DNA of 18,847 bases from an uncultured Robinsoniella sp. (lineage in GTDB: Bacteria > Bacillota > Clostridia > Lachnospirales > Lachnospiraceae). The translations under genes were made by a program, and so were the position numbers. The stretch is taken from NCBI GenBank assembly GCA_900539655.1, contig UQCR01000125.1, positions 1 through 18,847 on the forward strand. The letters are read 5' to 3'. Below are positions 6,452-12,212 of this stretch, one piece after another; position 1 is the first letter of the stretch; every line of letters begins with the position of its first letter. Below the pieces are notes generated by a model that did not search any database, was not told the origin of the DNA, and saw nothing but the letters and a program-made list of their open reading frames with translations.

Positions 6452-6664
6452 TTATTTTTTGAGAGGAGCTGGTTTTAGCATGATGTCTCCGGCGGCTACC
6501 GGATCACATCCAAGTTTTTGTAAAACTTCTTCTCCGTGATAAAAGCTGAAGGTTTCGTAAGGACTACGATTGTTCAGCTTTTTTCTTTTGTATGATTTTA
6601 TGTGATTCATCATCAGGCTGATATCGTCCTGCGTTAGATTCCCAAAACTTGTTCCTTTCCATAC
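6452..6664 (-). pseudogene. IS30-family transposase, C-terminal remnant
   Basis: The minus-strand frame ending in TAA at 6452-6454 reads KGTSFGNLTQDDISLMMNH, then IKSYKRKKLNNRSPYETFSF, YHGEEVLQKLG and ends MLKPAPLKK. This is the recognisable C-terminus of IS30-family transposases (conserved KGT.F..LTQ..I and KKLN.RSPYE.F). About 70 residues remain; the DDE core and N-terminal HTH are gone and the frame is closed by a stop at 6665-6667. The element can no longer move itself. The relic sits between the degenerate repeat array and the MarR-MATE cassette and marks past IS activity here. Confidence 0.85.
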
Positions 6665-6765
6665 TCAATTGCTTTGGGATTTGAGAATTTGACATATATA
6701 TTTTAGTGAACAAACATAACTCCAATAGGAATGGGAAGGGTTGCATTTGGATTTACAAGTGAGGT

Positions 6766-6798
6766 TATCCTGGAGGCGTATCCTGGAGGCGTCACCTG
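6766..6798. repeat. Tandem TATCCTGGAGGCG repeat, copy 2 of the element
   Basis: TATCCTGGAGGCG occurs twice in tandem (6766-6778 and 6779-6791) and runs into TCACCTG. 6779-6798 matches 6141-6160 at 18 of 20 positions, so this motif brackets the IS30 relic in the same orientation. Confidence 0.85.
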
Positions 6799-6835
6799 AC
6801 AGCAAAAATGTGCCAGGTTTTCGGGGAGGGGTGAT

Positions 6836-6972
6836 TTAGATATGATTTTATGGGCAGGTATTTTGCCACCCATTTTTTCACATAATAAGACTGGCAGCGG
6901 TGCCACTCCCGTCAGATAATCATCACCGCTGCCGCTCACAACGCCTATAGGCGGTTGCGAGGACGGTTTCAC
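6836..6972. other. Hairpin-rich segment with an 89-codon frame of doubtful status
   Basis: The segment contains ATGGG/CCCAT followed by T6 (about 6850-6880), a perfect 10-bp inverted repeat GGCAGCGGTG (6893-6902) / CACCGCTGCC (6924-6933), and the palindrome CGCCTATAGGCG (6942-6953). A minus-strand frame, 6703-6972, runs through it and begins MKPSSQPPIGVVSGSGDD. It has no good ribosome binding site and no recognised domain. A conserved non-coding element or a relic is as likely as a gene. Confidence 0.35.
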
Positions 6973-6992
6973 GACAAAGATTTATAAAAGCA

Positions 6993-7025
6993 AGGCGGTG
7001 AGCTTCTCTGTTTTGCCCACCGCCT
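6993..7025 (-). terminator. Terminator-like hairpin after the MATE gene
   Basis: AGGCGGTG (6993-7000) pairs exactly with CACCGCCT (7018-7025), 19 bp past the MATE stop. On the minus strand it is followed by TGCTTTTATAAA, a weak T-tract. Confidence 0.65.
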
Positions 7026-7043
7026 AAAATTAACTGCTTATTG

Positions 7044-8345
7044 TTATATATCCATTGTTTTCCTGTTTACAGATAAAAGTACAATGCTTGTAGCGGCAAT
7101 CAGCAACTGTGTGGCAGGCACGGCCATCCACACGCCGCGTATGCCCAACAAAAGAGGCAATGCGCCACCAGCTAGCAACGCAATTAGCGTAGGCTCCAAG
7201 TAAATGAGCATATAGGCCAGCTTCATCTTGCCGGTTGCATAAAAATAGCAGCTTGTAATTTTAAAGACAGGCACAAAAAGCATCCCTGCCAGAAAGTAGG
7301 GCAACACTTTGTTATAGAGGCTTGCCACCGCATTGGATGCTCCAAAGATAACGGGAACGATGCCTGTGCTTACAAAAAACAGAAGTATACAGACAGCAAC
7401 CGTGAAAATCGCCAGTGCGAAAGCCTTTTTTTGCAGGGATTTCAGGGTTGCCGCCTCGCCGGAGCCATAGGCTCTGCCAATCAACGGCTGCACACCATCG
7501 CCAATGCCCTGCATTAGCAAATTTGCCATAGCAATTACATAGCTGATAACTGCATAGCACGCCACTTCGGTTTCGCCGCCGTAGGCCAATGCCGCCTTGT
7601 TCATTACCACAATGACAAGCATTGGGCTTAGGATGGAGCCGAACGGAGCAAGCGCTGTGGCGCATATTTTTCCGACACAGCCGCGCGATAGGCGTAAGTC
7701 TGCGCCCTGCAGCAGCTTGCGCCGGTAAATGAGAAAGGCAATGCAGGGTAGCAGGGCAATCAGCTGACCCAATACTGTGGCCAGTGCCGCTCCCGCAGTC
7801 CCCCATTGCAGCACGGAGGTGAAATACCAATCGCCCAGAATATTGCTGATAAAGCCTGCAATCATGGCAAGCATAGCGACAAAAGCGCCGCCCAAATTGC
7901 GGATGATAGGCAGCAGACCTACGCTGCAAAGTTGAAAGGCTGTACCCCACACAATGATGCGCAGATAGTCGGCGGCATACTGAAAAATCGTGCTCTCCGC
8001 GCCGAAAAATGACAGCAGCGGACGGTAAAGAAGCGTCAGCGCCACAGTCGTACAGAGCGAAAAAAGTGCCAGCAGCACAAACGTGTTTCCGAGAAATTTA
8101 TTTTTCTTATGCTCGTCATTCTCCCCGACACTGATTGCAATCCAAATCGCACCTGCCATGCCGATTCCCGTGCCGACAGCCTGAATCAGCGCGGTGATGG
8201 GGTATGCGATATTCACGGCGGCAATGCCGTAATCTCCGATATTCTGCCCAATGAAAAAGCCGTCCACAATGGTGTATAATCCAGAAAAAGCAAAGGCCGC
8301 CATAGACGGAAGCACATTGCTCCAAAATGCTTTATTCGTTGCCAT
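7044..8345 (-). CDS. MATE family multidrug efflux transporter (MepA-like)
   Basis: A 433-aa membrane protein with about 12 hydrophobic helices in two homologous halves. It opens with WSNVLPSMAAFAFSGLYTIV and DGFFIGQNIGDYGIAAVNIA, the hallmark of MATE transporters of the MepA subgroup; the second half repeats the theme around GIGDGVQPLIGRAYGSG. It should export drugs or metabolites in exchange for Na+ or H+. GGAGGAG lies about 12 nt before the ATG, inside the end of the upstream marR gene, and the two genes overlap by 14 bp, so they are translationally coupled. The coding region is visibly GC-richer than the AT-rich flanks and lies between IS-derived repeats, suggesting horizontal acquisition with its regulator. 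Confidence 0.95.
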   Translation of the reverse strand: MATNKAFWSNVLPSMAAFAFSGLYTIVDGFFIGQNIGDYGIAAVNIAYPITALIQAVGTGIGMAGAIWIAISVGENDEHKKNKFLGNTFVLLALFSLCTTVALTLLYRPLLSFFGAESTIFQYAADYLRIIVWGTAFQLCSVGLLPIIRNLGGAFVAMLAMIAGFISNILGDWYFTSVLQWGTAGAALATVLGQLIALLPCIAFLIYRRKLLQGADLRLSRGCVGKICATALAPFGSILSPMLVIVVMNKAALAYGGETEVACYAVISYVIAMANLLMQGIGDGVQPLIGRAYGSGEAATLKSLQKKAFALAIFTVAVCILLFFVSTGIVPVIFGASNAVASLYNKVLPYFLAGMLFVPVFKITSCYFYATGKMKLAYMLIYLEPTLIALLAGGALPLLLGIRGVWMAVPATQLLIAATSIVLLSVNRKTMDI

Positions 8346-8787
8346 GTTTTTTTAGCTCCTCCTCCATTTTTTCCTGAAAAGATCTGCTGCACACCACCAA
8401 CTGTTGCACCTGTTCCGCGCCCATTGTTTCAAATGCCGCAGCTTCAATCCTGTAGAGTGCATCCAGCATGGGCTGTGCATAAGCGCGCCCTTCGTCAGAC
8501 AGCAGCACCACCTTAGTCCTTCTGTCTTGCTGAGAAGCTGCATAGCAAACGAAGCCCCGCTCATCAAATATCCGCAGAACGCTGGTAACCGTCTGCTTTG
8601 GAATTAGCCATTTGTCGCATATCTCCTTGGGGGAACAGCCGCCTTCACTGTGATAAATGGCATACAAAACAAACAGCGCGTGGTACGATAAGCCTTTTTC
8701 TTTGGCAAACGCCGAGTATAAGCTGTTAATTTTTATAAAAATCGAATAGTATTCCTCTAAGGTTTTGTGAAAACTTAGTTCCTTCAT
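8332..8787 (-). CDS. MarR-family repressor of the MATE cassette
   Basis: A 151-aa MarR-type winged-helix protein from the ATG at 8785-8787. A frame from TTG at 8797-8799 is possible, but that TTG lies inside the GGAGGGG ribosome binding site, which favours the ATG. The HTH is GGCSPKEICDKWLIPKQTVT, followed by SVLRIFDERGFV and the wing with DRRTKVVLLSDEGRAYA, the typical DxRxxxxxLT-like MarR signature. It overlaps the MATE gene by 14 bp. It probably represses its own operon by binding the 19-bp inverted repeat that covers the promoter, and releases it on binding a drug-like ligand. Confidence 0.93.
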   Translation of the reverse strand: MKELSFHKTLEEYYSIFIKINSLYSAFAKEKGLSYHALFVLYAIYHSEGGCSPKEICDKWLIPKQTVTSVLRIFDERGFVCYAASQQDRRTKVVLLSDEGRAYAQPMLDALYRIEAAAFETMGAEQVQQLVVCSRSFQEKMEEELKKHGNE

Positions 8788-8801
8788 AAGCCCCTCCAAT
8801 A

Positions 8802-8848
8802 ATTAGTCCTTAATCGTACTTTTTATTATAGTACGATTAAGGACTAAT
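8802..8848. promoter_or_regulatory. Perfect 19-bp inverted-repeat operator of the marR-MATE operon
   Basis: ATTAGTCCTTAATCGTACT at 8802-8820 is the exact reverse complement of 8830-8848, with a 9-bp spacer. The upstream arm fills the -35/-10 spacer and the downstream arm runs over the expected start of transcription. This is an unusually long perfect operator for a MarR protein. Confidence 0.9.
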
Positions 8849-8853
8849 GTCAA
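8825..8853 (-). promoter_or_regulatory. Consensus sigma-A promoter of the marR-MATE operon
   Basis: On the minus strand TTGACA (8848-8853) and TATAAT (8825-8830) are 17 bp apart, a perfect consensus promoter embedded in the operator. Confidence 0.92.
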
Positions 8854-8891
8854 GCTTCGTTCTGGGAATGCGGCATTTGTAAAGCAGAAGC

Positions 8892-8915
8892 TTAGACAGA
8901 TTAGACGTTGGCGGC
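8892..8915 (+). repeat. 24-bp direct repeat, copy 2
   Basis: Identical over all 24 bases to 6417-6440. It is preceded by GGCATTTGTAAAGCAGAAGC, a diverged unit of the ~20-bp repeat array, so it looks like the fused remains of an IS end with no transposase beside it. Confidence 0.95.
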
Positions 8916-8925
8916 ATTAAAACCT

Positions 8926-9636
8926 TTACATTAATGAAGAACGCTTACTATTATTGTTATGCTTGGGAAGAATTGTTAGTATTCCGGAATCGCTGAGTGT
9001 AGCCAGTGTAATTTTTTTTGGATCCGGATAACCCTGTCTGTTCAGCTCTTCCATCAGCCATGCATGGTCCTTTCCATATGGTGCCAGATTGTGTTTCATG
9101 ATTTTTCCATCGATGATTATATTTGCAGGGAGTGAATCATCTTGATACGGCAGTGAAAAGTCAGAGGATTTGGGAGGCCTTGCAAAATCTTTAGGCATGA
9201 TGGAGATACTGCCTTCCGGTTCCAAAATGGCATATTGTACTTCGCTGATATCAAAGTAGCCCTGGGTACGGAGTTGGCTTAACAGTAAGTTAATATCAAA
9301 CTTTGCCTGCTTAAGGCCATCGTACTGTATAAGGCCTTTCGCTATCAGAAAGATAGGCTTTCCAACTAAGATTCTTCTAAGCGTAATACTTTTTCTGGAA
9401 TAAAAGGAAAGTAAGATGGAATGAAGAAAAAAAATCATTATGGACAGGACACCATAAAATATAGGTACCGTATGATTAATGGTGAGCTCTCCCGCAAGAG
9501 TTCCAACTACGATTCCTGCAATATAATCATAAAAGGTCATCTGTGCAATCTGCTTCGCGCCGCTGATCTTTGTCATAACGGAGAGTATGATAATTGTCAG
9601 GACGCTTCTAATTAGTAATTCCCATATATTCATCAT
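8926..9636 (-). CDS. DUF421 / YetF-like membrane protein
   Basis: A 236-aa protein of the DUF421 family (Bacillus YetF, YkjA, YrbG relatives), of unknown biochemical function. It has three N-terminal membrane helices (about 5-22, 34-56, 62-80) and then a soluble cytoplasmic DUF421 fold including SQLRTQGYFDISEVQYAILE and NIIIDGKIM. The frame is open upstream for 45 more codons, but AAAGGA lies 8 nt before the ATG at 9634-9636, and those extra codons encode a repetitive, non-conserved sequence, so the start was set here. The C-terminal tail is short and basic. It is a single-gene unit between the MarR-MATE cassette and the pocR gene. Confidence 0.9.
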   Translation of the reverse strand: MMNIWELLIRSVLTIIILSVMTKISGAKQIAQMTFYDYIAGIVVGTLAGELTINHTVPIFYGVLSIMIFFLHSILLSFYSRKSITLRRILVGKPIFLIAKGLIQYDGLKQAKFDINLLLSQLRTQGYFDISEVQYAILEPEGSISIMPKDFARPPKSSDFSLPYQDDSLPANIIIDGKIMKHNLAPYGKDHAWLMEELNRQGYPDPKKITLATLSDSGILTILPKHNNNSKRSSLM

Positions 9637-9705
9637 AACGTGCATCCTTTCGATAAGTAGTTTAATTAACTGCACAGATGTATTGTAACCGTTATGCGGG
9701 ATCAT

Positions 9706-9779
9706 ATCCATTGGCATATCAATTAGAACGTTGTCAAATCCATTATCATATCCATCAAAATCCATTAGCATACCAATTA
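9706..9779. repeat. Imperfect 20-bp direct repeat upstream of DUF421
   Basis: ATCCATTGGCATATCAATTA (9706-9725) and ATCCATTAGCATACCAATTA (9760-9779) agree at 18 of 20 positions. Further ATCCAT units lie between them. It occupies the leader of the DUF421 gene. Confidence 0.75.
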
Positions 9780-9819
9780 AATCATATCTGTAAGATTCCG
9801 GTATAATTTGAAATTAAAA

Positions 9820-9850
9820 CAGACTGCTTGAAGTGAGTCCAAACAGTCTG
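9820..9850 (-). terminator. Terminator of the marR-pocR transcript
   Basis: On the minus strand CAGACTG and CAGTCTG (plus positions 9844-9850 and 9820-9826) form the stem, followed by TTTTAATTT. It lies about 35 bp past the pocR stop. Confidence 0.75.
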
Positions 9851-9882
9851 CTTATATTCTTTAATTGGCAGTGCTGCTGCCA

Positions 9883-10911
9883 TTAGCTTTTGCAGTAAGT
9901 ACGATATACAGCCGGTGTTACGCCCACAAATTTTTTGAAGGATTTTATAAAATATCCGGCTTCGCTGTACCCCAGTTCATCGCTGATCTCGGAAATAGGG
10001 GCATCGGATGATTCCAGAAGAGCTTTTGCCCATTCTATTTTCAATCGTGCCGTAAAGGAAGAATAGCTCTCTCCTACCTCTTTTGTAAAAAGCCGGCTTA
10101 AATAGCTGGAACTGACATTGCAGTATGCTGCCATATTTTTCAAGGAAGGCGATTCTCCCTTGTGGTGATAGATGTAGTCAAAGGCTTTTATGATAATGCT
10201 GTTTGTAGAAACAGGTATATCACAGCCGGCATTTTCGATATTGGAATTCAGAATAACATTGGAGATGGCGGCTTTCATCTTTCTTGCTGACTCCAGGGTA
10301 TAATGAGACGAAGGCGGTTCCTCCAGAATTTCCTGATGCCTGTTGACTACAGTCTCATACATTTCTATAATCTGTTCTTTGTGGATGGCTTCCTTGACCA
10401 TATAATTACAAAGGTAATACAGCATCATCGCAATCATCTGCATCCGTTCATAGGACAAAAACGGTATTTCGTTATAGAGTTCCTTTAAATTCTCTTTTGC
10501 TTCCTCAATGGCCCTGGGGTTTGTAGGGCTGAATATTTTCTCCATAAAACTGTCATCTTTATGAACGGGCAGTCTTACCTGCCCTGCCATCACAGCGCCC
10601 AGGTACTTGTCATTTACTATAATGGGAATTGCAATATCTACGATGGAAAAATGACACTGGTATATATATGGTTCATTTAACCGAACGGCTTCCAGACCAC
10701 CCCTGGAGTCACATTTCTGGCAGAATTTACCCAATGTGGGGTCATTACGGACCTTTTTGCAGAATTCGTGACAGCAGCTATGCTCTGTTACCGGAATTCC
10801 TTTATAATCTACAGTGATAATTGCCATGTTCGTAACCTCTGCCAGGGAACGTTGCAGATTCGTCCATTGTTCCATATCGAAGATCTGGTCAATGGCAAGT
10901 AATTTCTTCAT
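9883..10911 (-). CDS. PocR-domain AraC-family transcriptional activator, probable glycerol/diol sensor
   Basis: A 342-aa regulator from the ATG at 10909-10911, chosen because AAAGGAGG lies 8 nt upstream; the longer frame would run into the marR gene. The N-terminal PocR sensory domain (about 5-165) has its cysteine cluster: Cys46, Cys47, Cys51, Cys64, Cys67 and Cys86 (CCHEFC, FCQKC, YQCHF). The C-terminal AraC HTH (about 243-341) contains SPSLKNMAAYCNVSSSYLSR and PISEISDELGYSEAGYFIKS, ending KFVGVTPAVYR. PocR domains are associated with 1,2-propanediol and glycerol regulons, and the gene lies downstream of the gldA-dhaKL locus, so activation of that locus in response to glycerol or a diol is inferred. 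It is in one unit with the marR gene before it (31-bp gap). Confidence 0.93.
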   Translation of the reverse strand: MKKLLAIDQIFDMEQWTNLQRSLAEVTNMAIITVDYKGIPVTEHSCCHEFCKKVRNDPTLGKFCQKCDSRGGLEAVRLNEPYIYQCHFSIVDIAIPIIVNDKYLGAVMAGQVRLPVHKDDSFMEKIFSPTNPRAIEEAKENLKELYNEIPFLSYERMQMIAMMLYYLCNYMVKEAIHKEQIIEMYETVVNRHQEILEEPPSSHYTLESARKMKAAISNVILNSNIENAGCDIPVSTNSIIIKAFDYIYHHKGESPSLKNMAAYCNVSSSYLSRLFTKEVGESYSSFTARLKIEWAKALLESSDAPISEISDELGYSEAGYFIKSFKKFVGVTPAVYRTYCKS

Positions 10912-10942
10912 ATTTCCAACCTCCTTTCCAATTATCTGTCTG

Positions 10943-11458
10943 TTATTTCTGCTTTTTTTCAACCGGAATTAACACTTGGGGGGACTTTACTTCTTTCTCC
11001 TGATCCAGCAGAATTCCGGCTTCCAGCATCCTGGTAACCACAGGAAGGTATTTTTTGGGAAGGCCTTCTCCGGCATGGAACATCTTGGAAAAGGATTTTT
11101 CGTAGATATAATTGGAGTAGTTCTGATACAGACGGCGACCATGATCCGTGACCCGGATAATTATATTTTTTCGGTTGCCTTCCATATAAAACTTCTCCAG
11201 CAGTTCTTTTTGGTTCAATTTATTTACCAGTTTTGTAAAGGCACTGGGACTGATGCCAAGCCTTGCGGCAATTTCTGACATGTTTTGATTCAACTCCTCA
11301 TTTTCCAGTAAATATTCCAGTACCTGAATTTGGGAAAATGAAACGGGTATACTTGTTCCGTAATAATCCTCTTTGTTATAGATCGATGCATAGACATTGG
11401 CATATTTAGTCAATTTTTCTACAAATGACCGGTATTCCCCCATCCACTGCAGCTTCAT
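10943..11458 (-). CDS. MarR-family regulator paired with the PocR activator
   Basis: A 171-aa MarR-like protein. The ATG at 11456-11458 was chosen over an upstream ATG because that ATG is part of the sequence GGGAGGTGG that serves as ribosome binding site. The winged HTH covers about 43-105: SFSQIQVLEYLLENEELNQN, then MSEIAARLGISPSAFTKLVN and a wing ending IIRVTDHGRRLYQ. The C-terminal tail is Lys-rich. It is the first gene of a two-gene unit with pocR-araC. The palindrome at 11503-11517 in its leader is a candidate operator. Its ligand is unknown; control of glycerol use is inferred from neighbours only. Confidence 0.9.
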   Translation of the reverse strand: MKLQWMGEYRSFVEKLTKYANVYASIYNKEDYYGTSIPVSFSQIQVLEYLLENEELNQNMSEIAARLGISPSAFTKLVNKLNQKELLEKFYMEGNRKNIIIRVTDHGRRLYQNYSNYIYEKSFSKMFHAGEGLPKKYLPVVTRMLEAGILLDQEKEVKSPQVLIPVEKKQK

Positions 11459-11502
11459 AAATCCACCTCCCATAATAATAAATTTCCGATTTCAATAAAA
11501 TA

Positions 11503-11517
11503 ATTTCCAATGGAAAT
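11503..11517. promoter_or_regulatory. Candidate MarR operator
   Basis: ATTTCCAATGGAAAT is a perfect 7+1+7 palindrome about 45 bp before the marR start. A related half, AATTTCCGATTTC, lies at about 11481-11493, and an ATTCT/AGAAT repeat at 11521-11538. Confidence 0.55.
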
Positions 11518-11650
11518 AATATTCTTTTCTTCTAGAATAATATAATTTTTACAAGAAAACAATAGTCACATATTCACAGAAAGGATGAACGGAAATTGGG
11601 AATATTTACAATGCTTAGTCAGGTTCCTGCGTGTTATATCGAAAAAACAA

Positions 11651-11706
11651 AAAACCTGTGTAAGATCCATCCGCTTATAGCAAGGGCGAGTTCTTACACA
11701 GGTTTT
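11651..11706 (-). terminator. Strong terminator after DUF4180 (also symmetric on the + strand)
   Basis: AAAACCTGTGTAAGA (11651-11665) and its exact complement TCTTACACAGGTTTT (11692-11706) form a 15-bp stem with a 26-nt loop. On the minus strand TTTTTTGTTTTTTC follows, making a strong intrinsic terminator about 25 bp after the DUF4180 stop. Confidence 0.9.
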
Positions 11707-11730
11707 ATATAACTGGAATCTGTACTGCTT

Positions 11731-12102
11731 TTACTGTAGATTATCTTTTAAGCGGTTAATCGCTTCCTCTTTTGTAACCGTGAAAAAGAAATCCTTCCCA
11801 CAATTACTTTCATAAATAAAATCTTTTAAAGGTTTACTGGTATATTTTGTGTAATCTCCATAAATTGCAATTTTAACATGGTAATTTATGAACTTTTGGA
11901 GTATTTCGCCGGCTATCCCTGTGCTGAGAATAAAAAACTCCTCCGAAACGGCTTCTTTATTTATTACGATCCGGTCTGCATTTGTTTCATACTTTACTGT
12001 CATAATGAAATCCAATGCAGACTGGGTATCTGCTATTAATTTTTCTTCACTGGAAACAACTGCAATATTCGCTTCATTCATTTTTATATTTTCAATTTTC
12101 AT
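11731..12102 (-). CDS. DUF4180 domain protein
   Basis: A 123-aa soluble protein that is one DUF4180 domain from end to end. The conserved core is RIVINKEAVSEEFFILSTGI, AGEILQKFINYHVKIAIYGD and YTKYTSKPLKDFIYESNCGK, as in the family. The fold recalls STAS-like small proteins, but no biochemical role is established. AAGGAGG lies 5 nt before the ATG. It follows dhaKL by 106 bp, with its own consensus promoter whose -35 overlaps the dhaKL stop codon, and ends at a strong terminator. It may therefore be expressed both with the glycerol genes and independently. Confidence 0.9.
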   Translation of the reverse strand: MKIENIKMNEANIAVVSSEEKLIADTQSALDFIMTVKYETNADRIVINKEAVSEEFFILSTGIAGEILQKFINYHVKIAIYGDYTKYTSKPLKDFIYESNCGKDFFFTVTKEEAINRLKDNLQ

Positions 12103-12183
12103 AATGTCCTCCTTGAGCGTGTCTAAATAAATATTAAAACAGCTCGAAACTTCATTTGCAGTACAAATTCCAGTTGAGTAAAG

Positions 12184-12212
12184 AGTATACTACAGCAGTT
12201 ACTTATTGTCAA
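12184..12212 (-). promoter_or_regulatory. Promoter of the DUF4180 gene
   Basis: On the minus strand TTGACA (12207-12212) and TATACT (12184-12189) are 17 bp apart. The -35 element includes the TGA stop codon of dhaKL (12209-12211). Confidence 0.8.

Noticed and set aside
6312..6539. 75-codon plus-strand frame
   Set aside because: Antisense to the IS30 relic and its tail; no coding features.
6564..6746. 60-codon minus-strand frame
   Set aside because: It is the wrong frame over the IS30 relic; the neighbouring frame has the transposase signature.
6417..8915. 24-bp repeats as att sites of an integrative element
   Set aside because: No integrase, tRNA or core-site symmetry is present, and the repeat belongs to an IS30 tail, so IS-derived repeats explain it better.
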